The position numbers were made by a program, and so were the translations under genes. Of a stretch of 64,000 nt of DNA, positions 12,660 to 25,130 are shown in pieces. The DNA is from Membranipora membranacea (Eukaryota; Bryozoa; Gymnolaemata; Cheilostomatida; Membraniporidae): positions 8,370,001 through 8,434,000 of the forward strand of contig OU612067.1 in NCBI GenBank assembly GCA_914767715.1, written 5' to 3'. The notes below the pieces were generated by a model. The model saw only the letters and a list, made by a program, of their open reading frames with translations. It made no database searches and was not told where the DNA came from. Each line of letters begins with the position of its first letter. The stretch's first letter is position 1.

Positions 12660-12905
12660 AGCCAGATTAGAGTGACAGCTGTCCCGATGGTTACCCATGA
12701 AGAACATCCACACAAGCCAATAAATCAGGGGTCAGCTCAGCGCCCGCTGTTGAGCACAGACCGAAAGGCGCTCAGCCAGACCAGACATGCGATTGTGCCA
12801 GATCATGTCCAATCTTCCAAAAGGTACATATTGTACAGTTTCACATCTGAGTACAACAGGAACCTACCACCCCTGTTGTTGTTAGCTTGTGAAGATTGTT
12901 GAGAA
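12660..12905 (-). mobile_element. LINE 3' end fragment (same family as 13320-14070)
   Basis: Read on the minus strand it gives NNRGGRFLLYSDVKLYNMYL, which aligns with NNNRGGRSLLCSGIKLYNRY in the neighbouring LINE tail. Later codons contain stops. It is a 5'-truncated, decayed copy of a non-LTR retrotransposon. A short tandem repeat (unit close to TTGAGGAATG) sits at about 12898-12930. Confidence 0.6.
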
Positions 12906-13064
12906 ATGTTGAGGAATGTTGAGGAATGTTATAGCTATAACGTTTTTTCGAAAACAATTAATGATTGATAGGGCATTTTTTTTCTGCTTTTATTGCACTA
13001 AATTAATCTACTAAAGATGGTTATTTGAAAATATAAATGGTTACAGAAGGCAAAGGGACAACCA

Positions 13065-13310
13065 GGGGGGTCTTTCAATTAGAAACAGCCAAAATCGCAA
13101 TCTGATCGTTCACTCACAGAGTGAGTGATACCTGCTAGGGGTCTCGCTTTCAGATCGCTCAGTCACTTGATGGAACTATATACATTCTGAGTGAGCGATT
13201 TGTGAGCGATTTTGTCTAATTGAAAGACCAAGTTAGTGATAATTTTGAGCGATGTGATAGTGATAACTTGCTTTAGTTATGCGTCGCTCTTTCTAATTAA
13301 AAGACCCCCC
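13065..13310. mobile_element. MITE-like element with terminal inverted repeats
   Basis: The left end reads GGGGGGTCTTTCAATTAGAA and the right end is its near-perfect inverse (TTCTAATTAAAAGACCCCCC). The 246-bp interior contains repeated GTGAGCGAT-like motifs in both orientations and no reading frame. I could not define a target-site duplication. Non-autonomous DNA transposon is the likely class; the superfamily is uncertain. Confidence 0.7.
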
Positions 13311-13319
13311 AGATAGCCA

Positions 13320-14070
13320 GTTAAAGCTAGTGTGAAGGCTGTCCAGCTCAAGTTATCCTCCCGTACTGTACGACCCCACAGAAAAGGCGGGAAAGCATGC
13401 CTAACCGAAGCCGTCCAGCAAGATCTGCCATGGCGACAGGCAGAGACGCGACCGCCCATCCCAATAGGTACCTGTTGTATAGTTTTATACCACTACACAA
13501 CAAGGACCTTCCACCTCTATTGTTGTTGGTTTTAATTGGTTTCAGTTTAGTTGATCGCGTGTGATAACTGTGCGATTTTGAGAATTCATCTAGAGTTTCA
13601 GGTCTATAAGTTTTCAAAAGCAATTTTAATATGGAATATTTGAATAGCATATCGATCGGCATCATTTTCAATTTTTTAAAATACGCTGTGACATGAGAAT
13701 TTGGTTTAATTTTGAGTAAGACCCTTAGGCTTGCTTTTTGAATGATTAAAGCACATTTTAAATCTGTTTTGTTTCCACGCCTTCAAAACTCTAGACCGTA
13801 TAATAAATGAGGATAACAGAATGTATAATATATGTCAATAAGAGTTTTTTGGTCTAGGTATGGAGCTATGGCACGCATCATGAACAAACACAAATTCAAT
13901 TTTCTAACAAGTTCAGTTATGTGTTTGGAGAATGAAATATTGCTGTCTAAAGTTATTCCAAGAAATTTTCTATCCGGTTTTACTTGAAGAGGGGGGCTCC
14001 CTGCACACAAAGCTGTCTTCAATTTCTTTAGAGAAAATAGAGCAATCTTCAATTTTAAAACTCTCATCTT
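13320..14070 (-). mobile_element. LINE reverse transcriptase C-terminal fragment
   Basis: Two overlapping minus-strand open stretches (14067-13783 and 13671-13348) with a frame change between them encode the end of a non-LTR retrotransposon polymerase. Recognisable parts are FLGITLDSNISFSKHI (the F/YLG motif after the catalytic domain), YTFCYPHLLYGLEF (the typical thumb-region segment) and SYHTRSTKLKPIKTNNNRGG, a common C-terminal end. The catalytic FADD part is absent, so the copy is 5'-truncated, the usual fate of LINE insertions. It abuts the MITE at 13310. Confidence 0.8.
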
Positions 14071-14915
14071 TAGACTTAATTCTTCAAAACAACTGGACCG
14101 TGGTGTTATCTACTCATTTCTGCTTAGAATGATTCTCTGTCAATAAAAGAAGTCTCAGTGATCTAATAGGATCATGAGTGGACACAAGGTGTACCAACAT
14201 GGCGTTGAAGTTTTATTTGCCACATGTAAGGAGGTGTTACCCAATCATTGGCTATAGGCATCAGTAAGTCAAACATCCCTAGAGTTTGTTTTCAATCAAT
14301 GGTGAGATGTGATGATTGGTGAAAATATGAAATGCTGTTCACTCTGAATATTTCTGGTTTCAATGCGGCCTTTTGTTTTATTGTGGTTTTATGCTCTCCC
14401 ATGATGTGTTGTAATATCTTAGTTGGAATGTCTTTACAAACTAATATATGGCCTCCATATAGAAATTGACTACAGTGCTGAAATAATAGAGATAATATTC
14501 TGGATAATATTTGTCAATGCAGAGCACAAAGTGTCCAACTTATTTATTGCACAATTCCATGAAACAGGATCTGGTTGTGCATGAAAATTACATAAATCAT
14601 TGACGCAACAAAAATTCAGGGGTGTGGATGACATACACTCAGGTTGTCGATTGAGTTTATGATGGATGGCCAATTGGCGATGTCATCATAAGTGCAAATT
14701 AAAATTAGAATGTCCTTTCCATACCATCTATGAGGTAGACAGTCTGAGTAACGTTGTCCTATTATGTGGCAGAACTCCCCAAGAATTATTTTCAGTGAAT
14801 ACAGCCATAGAATATAGCGCAACAAAAATGGTGGTATATCAATGTATATATATATATAAGTTGTATAATAATAAGGGGTCCTCTTCATGCTCCTCCTTGC
14901 TTTTTTTAATCTTGC
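14071..14915. other. No gene; part of a duplicated block
   Basis: About 14490-14620 resembles about 18590-18730 (shared string ATCTGGTTGTGCATGAA). The open stretches here are unrelated to known proteins. Confidence 0.5.
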
Positions 14916-14919
14916 CTCA

Positions 14920-14980
14920 CCAGAATTTAAACTTGGACCTCACGCTCTGAGATCAAACACTCAACTGCTCAGCAACGCCT
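14920..14980 (-). repeat. tRNA-like SINE head, first of two
   Basis: On the minus strand a box A-like GCGTTGCTGAGCAGTTGAGT (about 14958-14978) is followed by a degenerate box B-like TCCAAGTTTAAATTCTGG (about 14921-14937). Spacing is that of a tRNA-derived promoter. No intact tRNA fold with an acceptor stem is apparent. Confidence 0.5.
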
Positions 14981-15029
14981 CTGGCCTCTGGCCTCTGGAT
15001 GTGGTATAATTTTTTCAAATATTAATTTG

Positions 15030-15095
15030 GCCCGGACATGAACTTGGGCCTCTTGATCTGTGATCGGACACACTAGCCACTCAGCCACGCCTGCC
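15030..15095 (-). repeat. tRNA-like SINE head, second of two
   Basis: On the minus strand GCGTGGCTGAGTGGCTAGTG (15071-15090) is a good box A of Leu/Ser-tRNA type, followed by the box B-like AAGTTCATGTCC (15034-15045). It stands about 110 bp from the preceding head, in the same orientation. Confidence 0.55.
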
Positions 15096-15099
15096 CGCT

Positions 15100-18000
15100 G
15101 AAGCTTACAGATGTAATTTTTATATGAATGGGTAAAGTTAGCTTTAGTGTAATTTTATTTAATTTATCTTTTTTCAAGCAATAAAAGCAAAAAATGTGCG
15201 CATGCGCAACTGGTTTTGCTACACATATGTGGTTGAAGACAGGACTTAGATTCACTCATTTCTTCTATTTTCCAAAAAAATGTTTTTTGAAAAAGTGTTA
15301 TAAGGCACTGGATATGGGTATCTTTTGTTTTATATACACATGTGTTTATAATAAACACAAAACTGATGTTTTGTGGATAAGTTATACATATTTAATTCAT
15401 GGAACACTTATTCTTGCCATTATCTTCAGAATTTCACACGCACCCCATCTACATCACTTGAATGTATTATCTTGTGCAGTCATTGTAGGAATGTTCCTCA
15501 TTTTCCCATTAAAATAAGCCAAAATATCAAACGCAATCACATTGGCCCACAACACAGTTACAGTTACAGATCATAGTGCTTGCAGTCATACTAAAAACAA
15601 GCTGTCTCCCATACTCACATGTAACACACCAAGTCCTACAAAACAGTCAGTTTACACGTCATACAATAACTGGTACATTGTACATTGATATATCAATGCT
15701 ACAAATATATGGATGACAGTTGCAAACACAAGTGACAAATGTGTACATATGAAAATGATTGCAGTACATATTTTAGTTTGACAACTCTAAACATGACTAG
15801 TCTGTTTAGCTGTTGTCTCATACTGTATCTTTAGCTTATATCTCATATTGTCCTGTTTTGGATCTGTTCTTGAGACTTTGTATTTAATTCAGATCATATG
15901 ATAGTTAGATGCTAAAAAGCTTGCTATTGACTAGAGTAAATCAATTCAAGACATCGTCAGAGAACGGGTGATTTTAGGCGCAAGAGAGGGTAATATCTTA
16001 ATTGTAAGAGTAACATACTTGGAGAAAGCAGAATCTTTTTCTGTGGGCAATTCATGAGAGCAATAACATGGCATTTGAAGTGCCTTGTCTGAGACCCTCC
16101 TGATTTAAAATTTCACAGTCTTTTTTCATTGTACAATGGATTTGAACAATACAATGCAACTTTGCCTCATCACTCTGTTTGTCCATGCAAAATGATTCTT
16201 GCCAAAATGAATGTTTCAATGAACAGATTTGGCACAGCTGGGCCATCCTACATACCAATAATTGCCTATTATAACAGGACAGCTCTTTTTCTTCTATGAT
16301 GGTTACTGGTTGGCGTACTCGATGGTTATGATAAGTGGAAGCAATGTTTTTGTTACTGAAGGTGATTATCAATTGCCAGCTGACTGGTAAAGTGTCAAAA
16401 AATATATTGAATTCATTGTTTTGTTGTAGATATCATAATGTATATTGGTTGGTACATTCGATTGACACCAAGCATAGTAAAAAATAATCTTGCACTTTCT
16501 AGGATGCTTTTTACAGTTATGGCTCATCTTTTCCCAGCGATTATAGAGCTTCAGTTTTGTTTAAAAAGTGTGCAATTGTGTTAAAAAAACTTGCCTGTTT
16601 TCCAGGGCAGCTTAAAATTAAGAGTTATTCCTCCTCAGTCAAGGCATCCCATTATAAACGGACAAAGCATAACATAAAAACCACTGTGCAGAGTTATTTC
16701 ATTCACCTGCTACACAGCAATATTATTATCATTGCTGATCAGGTTCCTACCCAATATGAACTTTAGAATGAATTTGAGGCCCTAAGAAGCAGAGTATCGT
16801 TTGAGTAATAACAATAATATTCATATACATTGAGATCAGGTACCCTTGAGGCACTGGATATGCGTGTAGCTTGACAAACATCACAGCAGACTTTATTATT
16901 ATTTTGCTCTGCTTTGTTGGCAAAGTCAGATACTGAGGATTATCTTCTTAACAATGTCATTAGTAAACCGAGATAAATACTAATTTTGTTAGTTGGCTTA
17001 ATAAAAGTAACCGTCCTGTGATTCTTACTACTCCAAACGCATGCCTTCTCAGTGCTGTAAGGGTATTATATTTTTCTTCTTTTTTTTTAATTTATTTATT
17101 GAGGTTTTCTAAAAGTTTATAATTAAAGCAAATTAAAAACAACTTGTTGACCTCACACACATTAACATAGATACAAAAAATGACTTGAATAAAAAGATAT
17201 AAGTGGTAGGGTGTTACATACTATATAGTGAGTAGGATAATGAAAGCATGGTATCATAAATTGCCTGAATAAGATGAAAAAAGAAAAGAAGAAACAGAGA
17301 GTGGCAAACAAAAATACAAGATAACAACATTAGGTAGGATTTAATGATAATGATTCATGAGGCTCGGTTGATTTAGTTACAAATGTATGAACAATATTTA
17401 AAAAGGCTGATTTGGCTAGGTTTGAACTAAATGAGGGTTTAATTATTGCACAGTTGCTACGAAGTGATAAACAGTAACAAACACATAGTCCGAGACTGAG
17501 TTTGTCCATTTATCTATAGGATGTTATGTATTTTCTATAACTCTCTGATCGAAAAATAGCTATATGACAGCTAGTGAATTCAATCACAACAATCATGTTC
17601 AACAACCATGATTATTTCAATTGATGCCACAACAACAAGCAAGGCATTGCAGTACAGCAATATTTATATGAAAAACAAGAGTGTATACAGATACCTTAAA
17701 TGGCACAATGCAACAAAGGTGATAATAGTTGCCCATCGAAATTAACAGGCTTGAGGGAACACAAATTGTCCTACAAAATAGTCCTTGATAGACTTGTGAC
17801 AGCTGACGCAAATTAAGTCCAAGGGATGACTCACTGATTTAAAGTAAGCTTTTGAGCCCTCCTACAACCTAATGCTTTTCTAAAAACACAGACAAATTAT
17901 AAAACAAGTCCAATTGGCTCACTGGAACCAACCTTATAATTCAATTTTCTGTGTCAATTATAGAGTCTGTTGGCTCAAATAATTACTCAGTACAACATTT

Positions 18001-19424
18001 AAACGCTTCAACAATTATAATTGCCAATAAACAATGCTTTGACGATGTCTACAGATTATGTGTCATACAATGCATGGGGTGAGACCTAATCAACACAACC
18101 CTAATTTGATGCACCCAACCCCTATTAGAGCATTCCTCTGGTGTAACCAGGATCATTTCAAAAATTCTGAGTTTTCAATAAAAACAAGTTTATACACGAA
18201 TCCATAAGTATAAGTAATCGAAAGTTGTCTTCACATATTACTTAACCATATTATTGTTTGGTATAGATATGCTCTTATCAGTTTAAACTGCATAAAAGCT
18301 GTGAAAACTTGTTTCGCAACTTTCCATTGCTTAATGAGTTGCGGACAGAAAATGAAAGTTCAAAATTCAAGTCAAATTGCTCAGCAATTGCCAGGGGGAA
18401 AATGGGTTTGTTGACAGTCATGAAGGCAGTCTATATCTTTGAGAGCACTCAGATAACCCATAATGATCATGTTAATCTCATTATCTGTAGCCTCTGTACG
18501 TTAAGCCTTTGCTCGCCCTATTGTTTATTCACCAAATATTTTAGAAGCTTTATTTTTCCTCAGTTTCCAGGTCCCGGACTTATTTACTACCAGGATGGTA
18601 TCTATCATATATTGGACAATAGTGGACGTTGCAGCTCTCCAAAATCCTACTTTTTTTACTGCACAATTCAATAGCGCAGCAGAATCTGGTTGTGCATGAA
18701 TAGCATCAATCATTGACTCAATCATTGAACATTATTATGACTGGACATTCAAATTATTTTATGGAGCACTTTTTGTCATTCTTCTCTGAAAGTTTCACAT
18801 GTACTTCACTTGCAGATCCTTTACTTGGCAAAATGTTTTGTGCTTTCCTATCAAATTGAGCAGAATATCAACTGCAAACACATCAGCTCAGTGCTGTCCC
18901 CAGCAAGCAGGTTAGGCGTAACACCTTTCCTCTAGCACTAGTAGCCTTTCCAATTTTCTATTGTCTGTAATTATTTTCACAACACTGTATGTAGTATCAA
19001 TTGGAGATGAATGGTAAAGTAAGCTGTTCTGTAATTTTGTTTAATTTTTTCTTTTTTTAAAGATTCCAGGGTGCATGTCAGGCAAAAAAAGTTTTATATG
19101 TAAATATTATATGCCCACCCTTAACTGGTTTAAATACACATTTGTGGTTGAAGACAGGACTTTGATTCAGCCTTCTCTTCTATTTTCCAAAAAGAAATCC
19201 TTTTTGAAAAAGTGTAATGGGGCACAGGAAATGGGTTTCCTTTATTTTATATACGCCTTCACTTATCATAAACATAAAACTAAAGTTTTGTGGATAATTT
19301 TGTACGGCCACCAAAACTCAGAAGTTGATGAAGACCTAAAGAACAACAGATCAAGTAATTATTATTATTAATTGTTGGAGCAACACTATGTCTGTTTCAC
19401 ACAGTAAATGCATACATACATAAA
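15100..19424. other. Non-coding, composed largely of duplicated blocks
   Basis: No gene is supported. About 15115-15385 resembles 19010-19320 (shared TGGTTGAAGACAGGACTT), about 15410-15600 resembles 18770-18910 more weakly, and about 16140-16265 resembles 25960-26040 (shared core AGCTGTG/CAAATCTG). The open frame at 18309-18674 is not conserved in the duplicate copy at about 24100-24200, which has stops, so it is probably not coding. Confidence 0.5.
17690..18425. repeat. Segmental duplication, copy 1
   Basis: About 735 bp is alignable over most of its length with 23470-24195, with many substitutions and indels. Shared strings include GTGACAGCTGACGCAAATT and AGTCAAATTGCTCA. In copy 2 the block lies just upstream of the NHL-propeller gene, so here it may mark the upstream side of a lost paralogue, whose membrane exon would be the one at 11374-11543. 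Confidence 0.6.
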
Positions 19425-22400
19425 CTAAGCAGTTCCCCTGAATCTTGCTCTCGTCTTCACTGTGTAAACTGTAGCTGTCAATGCAGTTATTATGACTACG
19501 GAAGAAACTGAAGCGATAGATAACGCCATGATTCTGCCATTGGTAAACCATGAGTCTGAAAGAAGAATTCAATCAATTGATTAGTTGTATTTTTAGTATT
19601 ATTCAAGTTTGAGTTCCTGTTAACTCAGAACGACAAACATTCTGAACTAAAATCTTTTGCTTTTCGATCTGACACAGATGCTCCCAATCTTTGCCTATGG
19701 AATTTCAACCTGATAAATGTATACAAGACTTACAGCAAAAAAGGAATATAAGACTTTGCCTATATAAAATACATATTATAAAATAGGGGTCCTTACAACC
19801 AAACTCTCACTCAAAGTCAGAACACCTCTTTATCTATTGACATTGTAACTGTTAATAACATTTTGCAGACCAAGAAGACTTTTGGCTTTTACAAGGGCAA
19901 CGCAAAATGTATGAGCTCTAAATGAAAACATTTTTATTACTTGTTTCCCTAAGATGTGTGTGAAGTCAATTTGAGGTCATTAATATCTTCTTTTGTTTCA
20001 TTGTCGATGTGAACAATTCTTTGTATTTCCAAACATTTTGTACTAACACATCCATTTCCTCCTAATTAATAGTTGGTTTAGAAAATCATGAGATTCAAAT
20101 TGCAAACCCCAAACAACAAAATCAGTGCCATACCTGGTTGTGACAATGGTGGGTATGACGTGATAGGTTTTATCTTTGATTGATTCATATCTTCATCGTC
20201 TCCAGTTGTTACACTAAATAGCTCACCTAAAACAATTGAAAGCAAATGGAGTTACACCTTAAGCAACATATTTACATAACCATTTTGTTGATCAAATATA
20301 TATGTGTTTATTATGCTATGTTGTTTATAACCAGTGAGACTAAAGTAGGCTCTTTTCTCCTGGCCTCCCGAGTGCACAAAAGAAAGATATGCGATGAGAG
20401 GTCTCTTGTGGTGGAGATATGCATATAGATATGCATTTTACAGCGCTGATGGTTTTTAATGGCCCTTCTGTAAGCAAGTCATAATTTTGGAAGCTGAATA
20501 ACCATAAAAAATTGATGTGTAGAACCATACGCTGCATTTTGTTGGTTGGTTGGCTTGTTTGTCAAAATCACAAGGCTTTGTCTCAGTTCAAAAACTGAGA
20601 AGTAAATGCGCTCCTGTTACTATATTAGTCACCAAGTCAGGACAGAGCACAGGGAGTAGTAGTCAGTATACTGCAAACTCAGGTGAGAGACCAGATATTG
20701 ACTCTTAATGTAATTTTGAAAATCTGCAGAGCTACTGATGGTTAACAGCTTAACAATATTTTTATTTGATGCCATTGCAACATCTTATCAATGAACTGAG
20801 GCGTAAAAAAGGGGTATTTAACATATATAATGGTTGTGCCAATTTCATTGCTAGATAATTCAGAACAGGTGACTTTTTCCTTAGAAATTCAATTCACCAT
20901 AATTACTGGTTCAACAAAATGCATCGATTGAATTTTATGACACGTCATAATGTGTGGTTTTTTTAAAGCTGATGAGGTAATGAAATATTTTATGCAACAA
21001 TACGAGACAGGTAAAATATGAAGGAGCCAAATTTATTGTCTGTTTTCTCTGTTTGAATGACACACATCCCAATTCTCAGCAGTATAGCGAATCAGCACCG
21101 ACCATCAAATTCAGATACATTTGGACAAATTATCCCTTGACGCCAAATATGCAGATCAAAGGACCATTTCTAAGCCCACACCATTTTTTTTAGATTCTCT
21201 AATATACAAAGCTGCTTTGATTAAACTTAGTACTTGTCAACATTATCTCTATGAATAAATATTGCCTTCTTTGAAATTTCTTGTAATCAAATTGACACAG
21301 TCATCAAATTTGCTAAAAACAGCCTTTTCCTCCTAATTTCTGCGGCATAATGTCATTTGATCATATTTTTGTTGAGCTGTTAATATCAAAACCATGAACT
21401 GCATATGAGTAGCTCTGAGCATCTTTCTTCTCAGTTTAGTGATGAACTAATTGATACCATATGACCTCAGTGTGATATTTTTTTCTTTTCTATGCACTAG
21501 GTCTTATTTGACCACCCTATTTAACGGGCCCCCTTAAGCTCGGGTGGCTTGTGTGGGGTAGTACCCCATACTCTTGCCCGCCGTTGCCGGCTCCTCTTTT
21601 TTCGAAGAAGCAGAGGGGGATCTTTATACTGCATGCAAGCACACAGTAGACCTCCTGTATTTATGGTCCTGATCCGAACAGACCTGGCTAGGATGAATGG
21701 CTTGCCAGTGCCAAATCAGAAATGACAGCCGGCGCCGGGAATCGAACCTGGATCATAAGATCACAAGTCCATACCCTTAACCGTCAGACCACTCCTGACT
21801 CCATATATTATAAGAGCTTAGATCACCAGCTCAATTATTAAGAGTTGATGTAGATCTGAGTAGATTAGCAATTAACAACATTTGACAATACAAGTTTAGC
21901 GATCATTGTATTGACTAAGGAGACTTATGAACTTCTGTGATTATTAATCTGATACATACTATGTGAGCGAATTTATTCAAATAAAAACAATCACATGACA
22001 GATTCTAAGGCATTTGTTGCTGTTCACTCACCTGTGATTGCATATATGTGTTGGAAACCACCGACATATAGGGTATCGTCTACTCTAACCAGCGCGAACG
22101 GACTCGACATCTGGCAAGAGGTGAAGTTACCATATTCTGAAGATCCGAAGTTTCTAGAGCAAATTGATGAAGAGGTGAAGGCTCCAAAATTGAGAATTTT
22201 AATCCGGCTTTTTGTTGGTTCGGCAACGAGAAGCGTGGTCATATTCAGGATTAACATCGCCCATGGATTACTAACAAACATACCACCAAAACCATTAGAA
22301 CTTTCTGCAATCAATGTGAAAGTTTTGCGGCTGTAGTCATACCTTGCTACGCCATGATTAAAGGTCACATATATATCCCCACTTGCCATGTCTTGGGTCA

Positions 22401-23176
22401 GCTGAATAAAACGGAAACTTACATGTTTGAATAGGGTTCTTGTTTGTCCTGTATGAATGTTCACACCTCTGAGCGCTCTGTTTGGTAGGTCAGTTACAAT
22501 CAATTGAGTTGAATTCTTAATGTCATGTATGACATCATAAATCATATTAAACAAGGAGAAGGTCCCACTTTGGTACCCAGCGTGACCACATGATCCTGAA
22601 AAGGGGGATATCTGTAATGTCAGCCTGTTAAGCTGTCTCAGGCAATAATTCTCCCCATCAGCGATGATCACAAGTGGACTATCCATCAGTTGCACAAACT
22701 CGAGAATGGGAGAAAACCTTATTGCTTCGCCGATGCCATCGCTTAGACCAGATTGAGATGCTGAGCCTGCTATTAGAGTTGTTTGTGTACCGTTTGTTGT
22801 TTTCAGTGAACTTCTATCACAGAAAAGCAAATTACCAACAATTAGTAAGTCTTTGTCAATACTGTAAACAGTGCTTTCTGTCTCCAAAAATAGTTTGAGT
22901 TCATCAGTTGCAACAATTCTACAAAGATGAAAACAATTTTCTGGTCTCATAACGATCCCAATTCCTTTGATCAAGTGAACAGTTTCATTGTTTTACTAAA
23001 AAACAGCCTCATTGTCACTTCATCCTTGCATAGTCATTTGTTTGCAGATAAAGTTATCAATGTCATTCAACTCCTTACGAATGGTCCAGAGTTTGCTCAA
23101 GGTCCCCGAAATGGTTCACTTACGATAGTCTGAGAATCAATCCTCCAAATACATATAGATGAAAGAGCCTCATCAT
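19425..23176 (-). CDS. NHL-repeat type I membrane protein, complete gene
   Basis: Four minus-strand exons join in phase: 23176-23124, 22918-22032, 20226-20134 and 19555-19425, giving 387 residues and a TAG stop. Each boundary has GT..AG sites, for example donor TATC|GTAAGT and acceptor TTTGTAG. Exon 1 starts MMRLFHLYVFGGLILRLS, a signal peptide; the ATG lies 33 bases below a TATA box. Exon 2 has two clear NHL-type repeats: LIAGSASQSGLSDGIGEA (about residues 66-83) ending in VIIADGENYCLRQLNR, then CGHAGYQSG...FN with LIVTDLPNRALRGVN. More degenerate blades follow, so the exon probably forms a beta-propeller. Exon 3 is a polar linker (ELFSVTTGDDEDMNQSK). Exon 4 holds one membrane helix (about 352-377) and the tail KTRARFRGTA. 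This predicts a cell-surface protein with an outside propeller and a very short cytoplasmic tail. Ligand and function are unknown; I recognise no named orthologue. A SINE lies in intron 2. Confidence 0.8.
21490..21802 (-). mobile_element. tRNA-derived SINE, copy 1
   Basis: Minus-strand orientation. The head has box A TGGTCTGACGGTTAAGGG (about 21774-21791) and box B GGTTCGATTCC (21738-21748), with a tRNA-like arm sequence GCCGGCGCCGGG beside it. The body runs to about 21490 and shares long identical stretches with 34943-35206, for example AATGGCTTGCCAGTGCCAAA. It sits in intron 2 of the NHL-propeller gene, in the same orientation as that gene. Confidence 0.8.
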
Positions 23177-23208
23177 TACAGAGCTGAATCTATAGTACTC
23201 CAGCAGCT

Positions 23209-23216
23209 ATTTATAA
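23209..23216 (-). promoter_or_regulatory. TATA box of the NHL-propeller gene
   Basis: TATAAATA on the minus strand, 33 bases upstream of the ATG at 23176. If transcription starts the usual 25 to 30 bases downstream, the 5' leader is only about 10 bases long. No other core element was identified. Confidence 0.5.
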
Positions 23217-23469
23217 AAATAATTGCATAACAATAATGATAAATTGAGACAAAATTGAGATTCACATTGTTGAATATACAAATTTTTAATGTCTGTATCA
23301 GCATTTTTATGAACATAATACATGGATTGTAAACATAACCTGCATGTTTGTCAAAAACAGTTACTTAAAAGAACAACCATGTATTATAATTTGCTTTTAT
23401 ACACTCACCATTATGATAAAATACCTATGCTAAGTTTCCTCAGAATAAGACTGATATATAGAGCACACC

Positions 23470-24195
23470 TCATATTTATAGCACAGTGCAACAATGGAGA
23501 TTATAATTGACCATCAAAATTAACAGACCTGATGGAAAACAAACTGTCCTACAAAATGGCCTTTGAATAAAGCTGTGACAGCTGACGCAAATTCAGTCCA
23601 AGGGGAATGACACACTGATTGAGCCTGCCTACGACCGAATACTTTTCTCGAACTTATCCAAGACAAATTATAAACCAAGTGCAATTTGCTTAATAGAACC
23701 ATTCTTATAAATTGATTTCCAATGCGTCAATTATGTAGTTTATTGTCGTCATATAATTACTCAATACCACTTACAAACTGCTCCACAATAATAGCAAATA
23801 CAAAATGATTTGAGTATGTCTATAGATTGTGTGAGATTTACAGTATGGGCACAGACCTCATCAACACGAACCTAGCATGACATCTCAGGTGGCCTAACGC
23901 TCATTAGAGCTTTCTATTGGCACAATCAGAGTTTCACCTCTTAACAATAGCAGGTATTCCATAAATTAACATGTATATCCATGTATTCACAAGTTATAAG
24001 TATTTGAAAATTGGTCCTCACACATCTCTTAACCATTTATCTTGATCTTGTATCGGTTTCACCAACGTACAATACATAAGAAATTGTGATACAACTTTCT
24101 ATTGCTCAATAAGTTGCAGACAGAAAATTGATTCAAGTCAAATTGCTCACCAATGGCTAGGGTGAAAATGGGTTCGTTGACAATCATGTAGGCAG
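23470..24195. repeat. Segmental duplication, copy 2
   Basis: Partner of 17690-18425. It lies about 300 bp upstream of the start codon of the NHL-propeller gene, so it may carry part of its upstream regulatory region. Confidence 0.6.
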
Positions 24196-24199
24196 TTTA

Positions 24200-25130
24200 C
24201 ATTTTGAGAATCGTAAGGTTAATCATAATGATTGTGTTATCTTATAAAAGTCAGGGATCTCGGAGTCAAAATTCATATTAAAAGTGTATAAGCTGATTTT
24301 CATACTTCATGTAGTAGAGTTTTTAATTTTTCGTATTTTACCCTCATAACAGTAACCACTAGGGGGTTTTTTTAGATTCTATGCATATAATACAGAGAGG
24401 ACAAATGGTTTATAATCAACCTTGCAATAGTTTTCTTTAACTTGTGGTAAAATTTGTCAATATTTAACATTTTTGTTTGTTTCTAATGGCGCATTGTCAT
24501 GAAATTACATTTATATTAACATGTTTGTGTCATCTTGGAAGTTAGTTTTGAAGTGATTTATGGATTTCTCTGAAGCTGAAATAGCAGAAAATTTTCTTGA
24601 TTGTCTATGATTTTTTAAGGTAAGAGTGGGTATCATTACCCATCCAATAGTGGTTCATTCGCTTGTCTTTGTATACATGCTTTGTCAGATTCAGATTCAT
24701 TATTGTATAGATTATAAAGATGTTACAAAAATAGTTGCAAGTCATCAAGATAGATTGAGGTTCATTATCAATATTGTTTGAACCATTGAAGGTAGCTCTC
24801 ATCGTAGGATGTATTGAGGGCATAATGAGCTTCCTCCTCATAGAGGATAACATTAGCAAATGGTTTTTTATGGCAGGCATCCAGTTGCAGGAGTTGGAGT
24901 TTTTACTTTGTTTCTGTGCAGCCTCTCTTTCCCTTCATCTATTTAACCCTTGTCTGTCATTACTTGAATTTAATGATATCTGAATCTCTGATCTACTCAC
25001 AATTTGTAAGTGTGTGAAATGCTTCATTTTTATACTGACAGTCTGGAAATTTATGTGTATGCGATTATCCTTGTGTGTGCAATTCATTTACCATCATAAC
25101 ATGGGACAGCTTGAATTATATGATAAATGC
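24200..25130. other. No supported gene
   Basis: AT-rich; only short unsupported open stretches on both strands. Confidence 0.5.

Noticed and set aside
16052-16372. Cys-containing minus-strand open frame that looked like a zinc-finger exon.
   Set aside because: The related block near 26000 is read in a different frame and neither shows ordered metal-ligand spacing; it is repeat sequence.
18309-18674. Plus-strand open frame of 121 codons.
   Set aside because: The duplicated counterpart near 24100-24200 has stops in this frame, and no known domain is present.
21995-22336. Plus-strand open frame of 113 codons.
   Set aside because: It is antisense to the propeller exon of the NHL gene and explained by it.
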